Shown here: one piece after another, positions 53,388 to 63,277 of the stretch | How positions within the stretch are numbered: position 1 is the stretch's first letter | How the letters are laid out: each line of letters opens with the position of its first letter | Source of the DNA: Aneurinibacillus soli | GTDB lineage: Bacteria; Bacillota; Bacilli; Aneurinibacillales; Aneurinibacillaceae | Length of the DNA stretch: 64,000 nt | Direction of reading: 5' to 3' | Assembly (NCBI RefSeq): GCF_002355375.1 | Contig: NZ_AP017312.1 | Coordinates: 1,691,001 to 1,755,000 of the forward strand | Notes under the pieces: generated by a model | Database searches by the model: none | What the model saw: only the letters and a program-made list of their open reading frames with translations | Told to the model about the DNA's origin: nothing | Translations under genes and position numbers: made by a program

Positions 53388-53953
53388 AGATGGCAGGAGT
53401 ACAGATAGGCCTGAAGGATTTGTATTTTGCTCTTCTGGTAGCGGATGACAACACGGGTACAGTATACGAAACACCAGAGAAAATCGCGGGCGCAATTAAC
53501 GCCAAAATTAAACCGAAGTCAAACACGGAGACGTTGTATGCCGATGATGGTCCATCTGAGACGGCAACAGCGCTGGGTGAGATTGAAGTCGAAATTGAGG
53601 TGAAAGATTTACCGCTGGCTGTACAGGCTAAGTTGTTTGGGCACAAGTTGGAAAAGGGTGTGCTCATTAAGAGTGCGGACGATACAGCGCCGTATGTAGC
53701 GCTTGGGTTCCGCAGTAAGAAAAGTAACGGGAATTATCGCTTTGTCTGGATGTACAAAGGGAAATTCGAACTTCCTGAGCAGGAATATCAAACGGGAGAG
53801 GACAAACCGAAGTTCCAGACACCAAAAGCCAAGGCGACGTTTATCAAGCGAGAGTTTGATAATGCTTGGCAGGCAATTGGCGATGAAGATGAAACTGGAT
53901 TTACAGCCAAGGCGACCTGGTTTACTGAAGTGTACGAAAAGCCAGCTGCCTAG
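53384..53953 (+). CDS. Major tail tube protein
   Basis: 189 residues. VQIGLKDLYFALLVADDN and the beta-rich body (LGEIEVEIEVKDLPL, YVALGFRSKKSNGNYRFVWMY) match the phi13-type major tail proteins of Firmicutes siphophages. Strong GAGGAATG region at the coupled start. Confidence 0.88.
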   Translation: MKMAGVQIGLKDLYFALLVADDNTGTVYETPEKIAGAINAKIKPKSNTETLYADDGPSETATALGEIEVEIEVKDLPLAVQAKLFGHKLEKGVLIKSADDTAPYVALGFRSKKSNGNYRFVWMYKGKFELPEQEYQTGEDKPKFQTPKAKATFIKREFDNAWQAIGDEDETGFTAKATWFTEVYEKPAA

Positions 53954-54021
53954 ACAAATAAAAACGGCGTAGATGGGGATGCGATCAGCATCTCCTTTTT
54001 TAACATAAAGGAGGAATTGAT

Positions 54022-54336
54022 ATGGAAATCACATTGCGTATAAATGGTGAGACAAAGACATTCTCGACAGGATTTATTTCAGGGCGTATGTTTCGGCGTG
54101 CTATTGCGATAGAAAAGTTAATGAAAAGTGGAATCGTAACAGAAGAAAGTTTGGATGAAATCATTGACTATGTTGTAGGAGTTTTTGATGGGAAATTTAG
54201 TAGAGACGAATTTTACGATGGGGTTGAAGCGGATAAGCTTCTTCCGACTGTTTTGGAAACGATTAATCAGGTAGTCGGGAAAGTGAGCAAGGTTACAGGT
54301 ACAGGTGTGGACCCAAACTCCCCGATGAAGGGATAA
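54022..54336 (+). CDS. Tail assembly chaperone gpG-like
   Basis: 104 residues; AAGGAGG site. Beta N-terminus (ITLRINGETKTFSTG) then helical. Zero-frame product of the chaperone pair that coats the tape measure. Its end carries a -1 frameshift signal (see next entries). Confidence 0.88.
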   Translation: MEITLRINGETKTFSTGFISGRMFRRAIAIEKLMKSGIVTEESLDEIIDYVVGVFDGKFSRDEFYDGVEADKLLPTVLETINQVVGKVSKVTGTGVDPNSPMKG

Positions 54337-54497
54337 CCCCTTCCGACTTTATTAAAGAATTGTATCTTAATCTCATGAATCAGGGATGGACCATGTGCGA
54401 TATCGACAACATGGACATCCTTTTTTACTTTGAACTGCTGTTCTATAAGCGGAAAGAGAAAGAAGAACCGATGGGCTACATTGATCAGGTGATATAG
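54022..54497 (+). CDS. Tail assembly chaperone gpGT-like, -1 frameshift fusion
   Basis: Joining bases 54022-54318 with 54318-54497 gives about 158 residues. The T part (PSDFIKELYLNLMNQGWTMC ... FYFELLFYKRKEKEE) has no start with a ribosome site of its own. Frame check: the slip from CCA AAC to CCC AAA passes the zero-frame TAA and runs open to TAG 54495. This is the conserved G/GT arrangement of siphophages. The fusion is a minor product in lambda; its ratio here is unknown. Confidence 0.85.
54312..54343 (+). promoter_or_regulatory. Programmed -1 frameshift signal
   Basis: Slippery heptamer C CCA AAC (54312-54318) in the correct frame, an 8-base spacer, then stem GAAGGG / CCCTTC (54327-54332 with 54338-54343) around ATAAC. 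The zero-frame stop TAA lies in the loop. Confidence 0.85.
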
Positions 54498-54512
54498 AGA
54501 GGGGGTGAAGGA

Positions 54513-57500
54513 ATGTCAGATTTCGGGGATATTATCGTTCGGTTTGGATTAGATAGCGACCAGTTTACACGCGGTATTTCACAGTTGAACAGACAAATGA
54601 AGCTAGTTCAGAGCGAGTTTCAAGCGGCGAGCTCTCGATTAGATATCTTCGGGAATACAACCGAACAGCTTCGGCTAAAAGCCAGCATGTTGTCGCAACA
54701 AATTGACGTGCAGCGACAAAAGATGGATACGCATAAGAATGCCGTGCAGGATTCGGTTGCCAAGCTGGAACGTCATGCCCAGGCTACAGCGGAAGTAAAG
54801 ACGAGGCTAGATCAAGCAAAGGCAGCTTATGAAGCGAGTACGGCATCAGTCGGGCGCAATGCAGCGGAAACGCAACGTTTGGAACAAGAGGTCAAACAGC
54901 TTGAGCAACAGTACCGACAGAGCGTGCAGGCTGTCGAAAATGCCAATCAGAAGCTGGAGAACAACAAGATCAAGGCAAACCAAGCAGAAGCTGCATTGAA
55001 CCGAATGGAAAACGAGCTCAAACAGGTGAATGAAGAGGCGAAGAAAAGTGCCTCGGTTTTCAATCGGATGAGCGAACAATTACAGCATGTTGGTCAGCGT
55101 ATGCAAAGTGTAGGTTCAGAGATTGCCCAGCCGTTCGCAATAGCGGCTACAGCGATTAGCGGAGCCATCGGGCTTGCGGTGAAAAAATCGATGGACTTCG
55201 GAGCGGAGATGTCGCGTGTCGGGGCGATTGCAGATGCTTCTGGAAGTGATCTGGAAAGGTTGAAACAGAAGGCGCTCGAACTTGGTGCCAGCACGTCGAA
55301 ATCAGCGACAGAAGTGGCACAAGGCATGGAAATGATGGCGACGAAAGGATATAACACGAATCAAATCATCGCGGCTATGCCGGGTGTTATCGCGGCAGCT
55401 GAAGCATCTGGTGAAGATATGGCACTCGTAGCGGACACGGTCTCGTCGGCTCTTAATGCATTTGGTTTGGAAGCCTCTAAATCTACGCATGTGGCAGATG
55501 TGCTGGCGATGGCGGCCAATAAGACAGCTGCTGGTGTCGAAGATATGCAGTACACATTCAAGTATGCCGCACCAGTAGCGAAGACGCTAGGAATGTCGCT
55601 TGAAGAACTAGCAGCATCTGCGGGGATTATGAGTAATGCTGGGATTAAAGGAGAAACGGCAGGTACAACATTGCGCGGAGCTTTGCTCAATCTGGTAGAC
55701 CCGTCTAAAGAAGTATCGAAGGTTATGGATGGATTGAATTTAAAAGTGACTGATTCAAAAGGGAATATGCTTCCATTCGTAAGCATTATCGAACAGTTAA
55801 AAACAAAAACACAAGGGATGGGCAATGCACAGCGTGATGCTGCACTTGCAACGTTATTTGGAAAAGAAGCTGTATCCGGAATGATTGCGCTCATCGAGGC
55901 AGGATCTGCTAAGATTCAAGAACTTACCCGATCACTCGAAAATTCTGGCGGAGCATCTAAAGAAGCTGCTGATAAGATGAAAGATAACTTGGCGGGTGCC
56001 CTTCAAGAGTTACAGGGAGCATTTGAAACGGCGCAAATTAGTATCGGAGATGCGCTTGCCCCGGCAGTTCGCGTTGTAGCAGAGCACATACAGAAAATCA
56101 TGGATGCGTTTAATAATCTTTCACCAGCCACACAGAAATTCATTGCGATAGGCGCGGCTATTTCTGCGGCGGTATTGGGAATCGTAGCTGTATTTGGTCT
56201 TGTTGTTGCTGGAATCGGAACGTTTATCTCTGCATTTGGTGCGATATCTGGCGTGATAGCGAGTGTTACAGGAGCGATTGCAGGGATCTCATTTGCTCCA
56301 ATTATTGCCGGGGTTGCTGCTGTTGTTGCGGTGGGTGTTCTGTTGTATAAGAACTGGGACATCGTGAAAGCAAAAGCGATGGAAGTGTGGGGGATTATCG
56401 GTCCTTACGTTACCAGTGCCATGACCACGATAAAGTCAGCCATTACGCAAGCTATGACAGCGGTAAATACATTTGTTGCGGAGAAGCTGAACGAACTGAA
56501 AACGTTTTGGTCCCAAAATGGTACGCAAATCATGCAGGCGGCTACAAATGTTTGGAATGGAATCAAAACGGTTATCTCTACGGTCATGACAGTCTTGGCT
56601 CCTGTGGTATCAGCTGGATGGGCAGTTATCAAGGTGATTATTCAGTCTGTCTGGGAGAATATCAAGGGTGTCATCTCTGGTGCAATGAGCGTGATTCAAG
56701 GGCTGATCAAAGTCTTTGCTGGAGTGTTTACAGGCGATTGGGGCAAAGCTTGGGAAGGCGTCAAGCAGGCGACAGTGGGAGCGGTGCAGTTCCTCTGGAA
56801 CATGATTCAGCTAACGCTGTTTGGTCGGGCACTATCGGCAGCTAAGGTTTTTGTGACAGGCTTTAAAGCGGCCATCACGACAGGATGGACCGCCATCAAG
56901 GGTGTGTTTACTAGCTCTATCAGTGCTGTGCAGGGAGTCGTGACGCGAGGATGGAGTCTGATCCAATCCACCAGTGCAGCGGTCATGAATGGAATACGTT
57001 CGATCATTTCCTCGGCTTGGAATGGGATTCGAACCGTCATCACTTCGGTGATGAATGGAATTCGTGCTGTCATTTCATCCGTATGGAATGGGATTAGAAG
57101 CACCATTTCTTCCGTGGTAAATGCGATCAAAACATACGTAGTCAATGCCTTCAACGCACTGAAAACGGCGGTTTCGACAGCCATGAATGCAGTCAAAACA
57201 ACCATCGTCAATATCTGGAACAGTATTCTCACCTTCTTCCGGGGAATTAATCTGACTGAAATCGGACGGAACATCATCGAAGGATTAGTAAACGGGATCT
57301 CATCGATGACGAATACCGTGATTGAAAAGGCACGCCAGCTTGCCGATTTGGTCAAGACGACCATTCAAACGGCATTGGATATTCATTCTCCTTCGCGAGA
57401 GACAGAAAAGCTTGGAAAATGGACCGGGGAAGGTCTGGCGAAGGGGATTGAAGGCAAGAAAGACCGCGTGAAAAAGGCGTCCAAAACCCTGGGTGAAAAA

Positions 57501-59723
57501 GCGCTTGAAGGTATGAAAGAAGCTACAGATAAACTGGAAACCAAACTCAGCGGCTTGAAAGCACAATTTGAACTGGGGGAAATCATCAACGCGAAGAATC
57601 CGAAGGGACTGCTGGATTTCGAACTGAAGAACTTAAATGAGCAGTTCAAGATTCAACAGGAGCTGGTGAACCGGGTACGTGGCACGTATGAGAAGCTGAC
57701 GAAAACGAAAGGGGTACTGTCGAAGGAAACGGCAGAAGCCGCCAATAAGTACGCCCAAGAAGCCAAAACGCTGAGTGAGCTGGCCGGGAAGATTTCAGAT
57801 GTGCGCCTGGAGCTGGCGACCAATCAGAGTGCAACAGCACGGGCAAAAGAAGATATCGAACGTTTGAACGCCGAGCATGAACGCGAACTCGCCAATCTGG
57901 ATGCAGAAGCTGGGGATCTGGCTGAACTGGAATTGAAGCGTCGGCAGACGAGCGAGAGTATTGCGGCCCAGCAGAAGCTGGTGGCTGAACTGAATCGGGA
58001 ATATGAAGCAGCCCGCAAGGTAAAAGGTGCAGATGCGGAAGAAACGCGGAAAGCCTATATGGAGTACATTCAGGCCCAAACCGAGCAGGCCAAGCTGGAA
58101 AAAGAGCTACGCAATACGAACAAAGCGATTATCGAACAGAAAAACGAGTTGGAAGCTGCCAATAAAAAAGTGCAGAAAGAATCGGATAAGACCAACGCCA
58201 AACTTCGGGAACAGCAGGACGAAATCAAAAGCACCGTAGAGAAGGTTGGAGAGCTGGCAGACAAATACCGTGATGATCTGGCCAAAGCGCAAGAAGACTA
58301 TGCTAAGAAGGTAGAGGATACCAATCGCAAGCTGCTAGAAGACGAGCAGAAGTTGACGGATCAGTATGAGAATGAGCTGGCAAGCCGGGCCAAAGCGCTG
58401 CGGGATTTCACGGGGCTGTTTGATGCGGTGCAGATGAAAGATGTATCCGGCCAGCAGTTACTTGATAACCTGCGCGGACAGGTCGATACCTTTGCAGGTT
58501 GGCAGGGGAATATGACTGCGCTGGAAGGTCGCGGTTTGGACAACGGACTGCTGCAAGAACTTCGCGATATGGGACCGAAGGCAGCGGGTGAGATTGAGGC
58601 ACTGAACAGTCTGTCTGATGTGGAGCTGACGCAGTATGTGTCGCTTTGGCGAGAAAAGAATCAGTTGGCAAAGAATGAAGCTACGGTGCAGCTTCAGGAA
58701 ACGAAGCAGGAAATGTACAGCAAGATGGCTAATCTTCGTGTGCAAGCAGCCCAACAGCTTCAACAGTATGCGGATGAGTGGAAGACAAAGAATGAGGAAA
58801 TCACAAAAAACACCACGGATGAGCTGAAGAAGATGGTGGAAGAGGCAGACAAGAAAGGCGCAGAGATGGTCACACGCCTAGCAGAATCCATCACGAAGGC
58901 ACTTCCAGGATTGAAAGGCGCATTTGCTGGTATGCCGGGATTCCCGGCTATGGGTGGCACAACAGATGCAAGTACGATTGTTCAACAGGCACAGCAGGCA
59001 TCTGGTGTGATTCAGGCCAGCGTCCAGCAGAAAACAGCCGTGGTACAGAACACACAAGACATGACGCAAAACGTGCTGTTCACCTGGCAGCAAGCGGGCA
59101 TGAATATGGCGCAAGAACAGGAAAGTATCCGAACCAAAACCGTTACGCTTTGGCAGTCATTAACTACGCAGTTGCAAACGTTGTGGAACAAGATGGACGC
59201 GGATCTGAAGAAAACATGGAACGACATGAAGAAATTTCTGTTTGAAACGACAGATTCTATTAAACAGCGTTTTGACTTTCTTGTAGATGCAGCGAACAAC
59301 TGGGGCATTAATTTAATGACCAATTTTATCAGTGCTGTACAAAGTCAGTTCGGTCGCTTGCATGATGTTATGTTCAACATGACACAGATTGTAGATAGCT
59401 ACATGCCGCATAGTCCGGCAAAGGTCGGCCCTCTCAGTACATTAGATGAGTGGGGACCTGGCATGATGGGGGCTTTTATCGATGGCATTCAAGATGGTAT
59501 GCCAGCTTTACGTCGAGTGGTAAATCAGGTGGCGGCTGTATCGGCTATGGCCCAGCCGGATGATGCATCGGAGTTCGTATTTGGGATTGGCGGTGTAGGC
59601 GGGCGCTCTACTACGAATCAGTACGGCGGCAATACGATTAACATTAATCTTCCACGGGGAAGCGCAGCAGATCAGGTAGATGACTTGTTACGAGAGTTGA
59701 GGAAGCGGAGGGTGACGATATAA
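54513..59723 (+). CDS. Tail tape measure protein
   Basis: 1736 residues; GAGGGGGTG site. N-terminal coiled coil (to ~190), TP901-type core (about 200-530: SMDFGAEMSRVGAIADASGSD, SASKSTHVADVL), hydrophobic stretch (about 545-612), repeated WNGIRxxI units (about 820-880), an HSPSRETEKLGKWTGEGLAKG motif (about 955), a second long coiled coil (about 985-1450) and a C-terminal HSPAKVGPLSTLDEWG motif. Tail length should be about 0.15 nm per residue, near 260 nm. It measures tail length and is ejected with DNA. Confidence 0.95.
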   Translation: MSDFGDIIVRFGLDSDQFTRGISQLNRQMKLVQSEFQAASSRLDIFGNTTEQLRLKASMLSQQIDVQRQKMDTHKNAVQDSVAKLERHAQATAEVKTRLDQAKAAYEASTASVGRNAAETQRLEQEVKQLEQQYRQSVQAVENANQKLENNKIKANQAEAALNRMENELKQVNEEAKKSASVFNRMSEQLQHVGQRMQSVGSEIAQPFAIAATAISGAIGLAVKKSMDFGAEMSRVGAIADASGSDLERLKQKALELGASTSKSATEVAQGMEMMATKGYNTNQIIAAMPGVIAAAEASGEDMALVADTVSSALNAFGLEASKSTHVADVLAMAANKTAAGVEDMQYTFKYAAPVAKTLGMSLEELAASAGIMSNAGIKGETAGTTLRGALLNLVDPSKEVSKVMDGLNLKVTDSKGNMLPFVSIIEQLKTKTQGMGNAQRDAALATLFGKEAVSGMIALIEAGSAKIQELTRSLENSGGASKEAADKMKDNLAGALQELQGAFETAQISIGDALAPAVRVVAEHIQKIMDAFNNLSPATQKFIAIGAAISAAVLGIVAVFGLVVAGIGTFISAFGAISGVIASVTGAIAGISFAPIIAGVAAVVAVGVLLYKNWDIVKAKAMEVWGIIGPYVTSAMTTIKSAITQAMTAVNTFVAEKLNELKTFWSQNGTQIMQAATNVWNGIKTVISTVMTVLAPVVSAGWAVIKVIIQSVWENIKGVISGAMSVIQGLIKVFAGVFTGDWGKAWEGVKQATVGAVQFLWNMIQLTLFGRALSAAKVFVTGFKAAITTGWTAIKGVFTSSISAVQGVVTRGWSLIQSTSAAVMNGIRSIISSAWNGIRTVITSVMNGIRAVISSVWNGIRSTISSVVNAIKTYVVNAFNALKTAVSTAMNAVKTTIVNIWNSILTFFRGINLTEIGRNIIEGLVNGISSMTNTVIEKARQLADLVKTTIQTALDIHSPSRETEKLGKWTGEGLAKGIEGKKDRVKKASKTLGEKALEGMKEATDKLETKLSGLKAQFELGEIINAKNPKGLLDFELKNLNEQFKIQQELVNRVRGTYEKLTKTKGVLSKETAEAANKYAQEAKTLSELAGKISDVRLELATNQSATARAKEDIERLNAEHERELANLDAEAGDLAELELKRRQTSESIAAQQKLVAELNREYEAARKVKGADAEETRKAYMEYIQAQTEQAKLEKELRNTNKAIIEQKNELEAANKKVQKESDKTNAKLREQQDEIKSTVEKVGELADKYRDDLAKAQEDYAKKVEDTNRKLLEDEQKLTDQYENELASRAKALRDFTGLFDAVQMKDVSGQQLLDNLRGQVDTFAGWQGNMTALEGRGLDNGLLQELRDMGPKAAGEIEALNSLSDVELTQYVSLWREKNQLAKNEATVQLQETKQEMYSKMANLRVQAAQQLQQYADEWKTKNEEITKNTTDELKKMVEEADKKGAEMVTRLAESITKALPGLKGAFAGMPGFPAMGGTTDASTIVQQAQQASGVIQASVQQKTAVVQNTQDMTQNVLFTWQQAGMNMAQEQESIRTKTVTLWQSLTTQLQTLWNKMDADLKKTWNDMKKFLFETTDSIKQRFDFLVDAANNWGINLMTNFISAVQSQFGRLHDVMFNMTQIVDSYMPHSPAKVGPLSTLDEWGPGMMGAFIDGIQDGMPALRRVVNQVAAVSAMAQPDDASEFVFGIGGVGGRSTTNQYGGNTININLPRGSAADQVDDLLRELRKRRVTI

Positions 59724-61141
59724 TGGCACGACATCTTTATATCGCTGGGGTAGATCGATGGCGTGACTATGAACGAGATACCTTACAGATTGAGAGTGTT
59801 CTGACGTATCAGATTGATACCTGCTCCTTCCAAGTACGCGGTAAAAAACCGGCACAGGGAGAGGAAGCAATCATCGAGGATGACTCGCTTGGTCGCCTTT
59901 TTGGCGGCACCATTGTGAAAGTTACGCTCGGTAAGACACTTCCTGATCGATCGAATCGTTTGTGGCAGGTAGAATGTGATGATTATACAGATCGAGTTGA
60001 TCAAAAGCTTGTGGTGGAAACGTATGAAGATCAACCAGCAGACGCGATTTTTCGCGATATCGTGTCAAAATACTGTCCGGGTTTCACTGTAAAAGGGATT
60101 CGAGCCGGTGCTCCCACGATTGAAAGTATCGTATTCAACTATCGACAACCGTCTGATTGTTTTAAGGAACTCTGTGACTATATCGGCTGGCACTGGATGG
60201 TGGACTATCAGCAGAATATCAGTTTTTTTAGCGCCGATGAACTTGTACAGCCAGCGCCCCTAAAACTGGTGTCGGGTGGGCGATTCAGAAGTATGAAGTA
60301 TACGATAGATACACAAGGGCTACGTAATCGTGTATATGTCCGAGGTGGCACGATGCTGTCCGACTTCTTTACCTACGAAATTAAATCTGATGGTACGGCC
60401 AGAACATGGATTTTACCCCACCAACCCCATGAATTGAGTTTTACAGTGGGTGGAATTTCGGTTTCAGTAGGAATTGAAAATGTTGATAAGGAAGAGGATT
60501 ACCCATACCTTGTGAATGTTCAGGAGAAGTACGTGAAGGCATCCAATCAGGTCGCAACCATACCAGCAGGTACGACGATATCTTGGACATACAAGTATGA
60601 TGTTGATGTCATCACGATGGTCGAAGATTTAGAGAGTCAACAGAAACTTACAGCTGTGCAGGGTGGTGACGGCGTTTATGAGCATGTGATCACGGATGAT
60701 TCGCTCGTAACGATTGAAGCAGCAGAAGCGGCCGGTAATGCGGACCTGCGTGAGAATGCCAATCCCAAAGTCAAAGGATCATTTGAAACGGAAGTAAATG
60801 GCTGGCAACCAGGACAACTAGTGGAGATCTCTCTGTCGGATCGAGGCATTGAAGGAACTTTTCTCGTACAAAAAGTAACGATAGAGCCAACAATAGGCGG
60901 TAAGCTTTGGACATACCGAGTGGAATACGGTGGGCGTCTTCTCGGTATCGCAGACTTCCTGAAAGCCTTGGTCAGCGCGCAACAAAAGAAGAAGGTTGGG
61001 GAAACGGAACTACTTCACAAGTTTTCCTACGGGCAGGATGCAGTCGGCATTACAGATGAAATACAGGCAGTACCTCGGACGCTCCCATACCGGATCGGGG
61101 ACCCGGATGCTTTGATTGGATTTACGGAGGTAGGCGCATGA
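59723..61141 (+). CDS. Baseplate hub/tail-associated protein, gp27-like
   Basis: 472 residues starting at the tape-measure stop (TAATG). Beta-rich with the hub pattern of late-control-D/gp27 proteins: DDYTDRVDQKLVVETYEDQPADAIFRDIV and ELCDYIGWHWMVDYQQNISFF. No peptidase domain was seen. A separate distal-tail (Dit) gene is not found between tape measure and this gene. Confidence 0.75.
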   Translation: MARHLYIAGVDRWRDYERDTLQIESVLTYQIDTCSFQVRGKKPAQGEEAIIEDDSLGRLFGGTIVKVTLGKTLPDRSNRLWQVECDDYTDRVDQKLVVETYEDQPADAIFRDIVSKYCPGFTVKGIRAGAPTIESIVFNYRQPSDCFKELCDYIGWHWMVDYQQNISFFSADELVQPAPLKLVSGGRFRSMKYTIDTQGLRNRVYVRGGTMLSDFFTYEIKSDGTARTWILPHQPHELSFTVGGISVSVGIENVDKEEDYPYLVNVQEKYVKASNQVATIPAGTTISWTYKYDVDVITMVEDLESQQKLTAVQGGDGVYEHVITDDSLVTIEAAEAAGNADLRENANPKVKGSFETEVNGWQPGQLVEISLSDRGIEGTFLVQKVTIEPTIGGKLWTYRVEYGGRLLGIADFLKALVSAQQKKKVGETELLHKFSYGQDAVGITDEIQAVPRTLPYRIGDPDALIGFTEVGA

Positions 61142-61578
61142 ACGAAGGGATCAATATTATGGGTGATTGGACGTTTGAGTATGAAAACGGCACGGTCATC
61201 GAAGAAAAAAATATAGTGGTATTGAGCGGCCTGTCGTTCCTGGCCGCTCTTTTTATTGGGGAAAAGCCGAGTATCATTCCTTTCCATCTAGCGATGGGGA
61301 CAGGGACAACAGCAGCGGCTTCCACAGACACAATGCTGCACGAGGAAGTATTCCGAAAGCCAGTTAGTGCGAAGACGCGCCAGGCGAATATGCTGCGTTT
61401 GCGCACGTATCTACTTTCCAGTGAAGCGAATGGCGATTGGAAAGAGTTCGGGATCGTATTGGCCGGAACGGATCAGATCGGAAGCGGTACGCTGTTTAAT
61501 CGGCTGGTCACTCCTATTTCAAAAGCGTCGAATATGGCACTGACGATTGAGTGTCGGTTGACATTGGCAGCAGGATAG
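61138..61578 (+). CDS. Tail/baseplate protein
   Basis: 146 residues in ATGA overlap. IPFHLAMGTGTTAAASTDTML and IVLAGTDQIGSGTLFNRLV recall small baseplate/fibre-connector proteins that occur before fibre genes in Firmicutes phages. Role inferred from place. Confidence 0.6.
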   Translation: MNEGINIMGDWTFEYENGTVIEEKNIVVLSGLSFLAALFIGEKPSIIPFHLAMGTGTTAAASTDTMLHEEVFRKPVSAKTRQANMLRLRTYLLSSEANGDWKEFGIVLAGTDQIGSGTLFNRLVTPISKASNMALTIECRLTLAAG

Positions 61579-61589
61579 GAGGATGCAGA

Positions 61590-62330
61590 ATGACACTTTA
61601 CGCATTTAAAAATGGCGATCCTATTGAGGAACGTCTTATGAATAGCATTTTTACAGCACAGTCCTCTACGCTTATTTTTGATGGAGACCAGGCAGCAGTC
61701 AAGACTGGCAGCGGTGCGGTAGAGAACAATCTTTCCCTTGCGTCCTATGCGGTCCGGTTTGTACTGACTGGACAGACAAGCATCGGGCGCATTGAGTTGG
61801 ATCTGAAGAAGTACGGGGCCGGGGCTGACATGACCGTCGAGATCAGGGATGCAAGTTTTAATCCGAATGGAAGTAGCGAAGGAGTTTTACTTAAATCGGT
61901 TACGTTTCCGGCAAAAATATTTGGCTCTGGATACATTAGTTTGCCAATTGACCTTTCAGGTCTGACAGCAGGAGCTCAATATTGGCTTGTGATGAAAAAG
62001 GCGGGTGATTCCATCAATCATATTCGATGGGTAGGCGAGACAACGCAAGATGTCTCTTACCCAGCTTATTCCCGTTCCGGTGTGACAGGGGGGTGGAGCA
62101 TTGGCAATGCGTTGCATGTCAAAGTGTTTGCCAAAACCCCTGGAACCTATCTTTTGAAGCATGGGATTTACGGAGAGAACGGGAAGACGATTATAGAGTA
62201 TCGGGCTGATGGATTAGTCAATTATATTTGGCGCTGGCTTCCTGCTGCGGATAAAACATGGAAGATTGTCGAGAAGATGACGCCTGTCTATGACATAAAC
62301 GGCGTAGCAACAGATTGGGGGATAGCATAA
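61590..62330 (+). CDS. Tail fibre/receptor-binding module, beta-sandwich
   Basis: 246 residues from ATG 61590 (GATAGGAGG upstream). Beta-sandwich pattern with SYAVRFVLTGQTSIGRIELDL, VEIRDASFNPNGSSEGVLL and GAQYWLVMKKAGDS, as in carbohydrate-binding and choice-of-anchor-type domains. Likely a host-surface binding part of the tail tip. Confidence 0.6.
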   Translation: MTLYAFKNGDPIEERLMNSIFTAQSSTLIFDGDQAAVKTGSGAVENNLSLASYAVRFVLTGQTSIGRIELDLKKYGAGADMTVEIRDASFNPNGSSEGVLLKSVTFPAKIFGSGYISLPIDLSGLTAGAQYWLVMKKAGDSINHIRWVGETTQDVSYPAYSRSGVTGGWSIGNALHVKVFAKTPGTYLLKHGIYGENGKTIIEYRADGLVNYIWRWLPAADKTWKIVEKMTPVYDINGVATDWGIA

Positions 62331-63277
62331 TGTTCGGCATGATGGAAGGAGTCTATGCGTTCCTGACCCGAATGGTAGGGAACAGGATGGAAACAGGGGA
62401 TCCAGATGGAAGTTTACATGCGAAGATCAGGGCAGGTCAGGGGATCGTATTTCCTTTCTTGAAACGATTCGGAGATGGGGCAGATGGCGATCTGACCGTA
62501 GCTGCAAACACGACTTTAACGAGTGGATTGTATCGGTATAATAATCTGACGGTAAATGCAGGTAAAACTCTCACATGTACGAGAGGAAAGAATACAGGCG
62601 TTTTGGTTTTGCTAGTAAAAGGAACATTGACCGTAAATGGATTGATAACGGTGAGCGGGCTAGGAGCACCAGGTGGAATGTATGGGAATGATCCAGGCGG
62701 AACTGGTGCGAACGGAAGCCCCGGACAAAACGGATTTATAGGTGGCAGTGGGGGCGCAGGTGGGGGCTCTTATGTCTATGGAATAAAAGGAGGAGGGGAT
62801 GGAGGAAACACAGGCGTCCTCGGAGGGATCGGTGTTTCCCAAGGTCCTTCTACTTCTGGCACAACAGATAATCTAATCGCTAAGTTACTAGGAAATATGG
62901 ATGCTGGAGGCGGAGCAGGCGGTGGAGGCGGCGCTGCGTATGGTAGAACGAGAGGAGGGATGGGTGGCGCAGGAGGCGGTGTCATTATCATCGAAGCGAG
63001 GAATATCATCATTAACTCTGGTGGAGCGATCAGGGCCGATGGAGTGAATGGGGAAAATGGTAGCTATGATAGCTCAACAACCGACTCACGAAGCGGAGGC
63101 GGTGGAGGAGGCGGTGGAGGTTGCATTGTTTTGCTTTCACTAAACACAACAAATAACGGGATTGTTTCCGCAGCAGGTGGGATCGGTGGTTCGTATGGAA
63201 AGATTCCTTCCGGAAACGTTATTCCTTATAATGGAGCAGGCGGCGGGAATGGAGTAATCGCACAGGTGGTGTTATAG
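62330..63277 (+). CDS. Glycine-rich tail fibre adhesin
   Basis: 315 residues from ATG 62330 (GGGGGAT before it). A beta part (about 50-110, TLTVNGLITVSGLGAPGG) is followed by several Gly-rich runs (GGSGGAGGG, GGGAGGGGG, GGGGGGGGG) separated by short hydrophobic strands (GVIIIEARNIIINSG; IVLLSL). This is the arrangement of polyglycine-II sandwich adhesins such as gp38 of Salmonella phage S16. Probable receptor-binding tip; the ligand is unknown. Confidence 0.65.
   Translation: MFGMMEGVYAFLTRMVGNRMETGDPDGSLHAKIRAGQGIVFPFLKRFGDGADGDLTVAANTTLTSGLYRYNNLTVNAGKTLTCTRGKNTGVLVLLVKGTLTVNGLITVSGLGAPGGMYGNDPGGTGANGSPGQNGFIGGSGGAGGGSYVYGIKGGGDGGNTGVLGGIGVSQGPSTSGTTDNLIAKLLGNMDAGGGAGGGGGAAYGRTRGGMGGAGGGVIIIEARNIIINSGGAIRADGVNGENGSYDSSTTDSRSGGGGGGGGGCIVLLSLNTTNNGIVSAAGGIGGSYGKIPSGNVIPYNGAGGGNGVIAQVVL

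Noticed and set aside
54277-54283. GGGAAAG, the lambda-type slippery sequence, before the frameshift site
   Set aside because: In the reading frame it is GGG AAA G, not G GGA AAG, so it cannot work as a -1 heptamer. CCCAAAC at 54312 is in phase.
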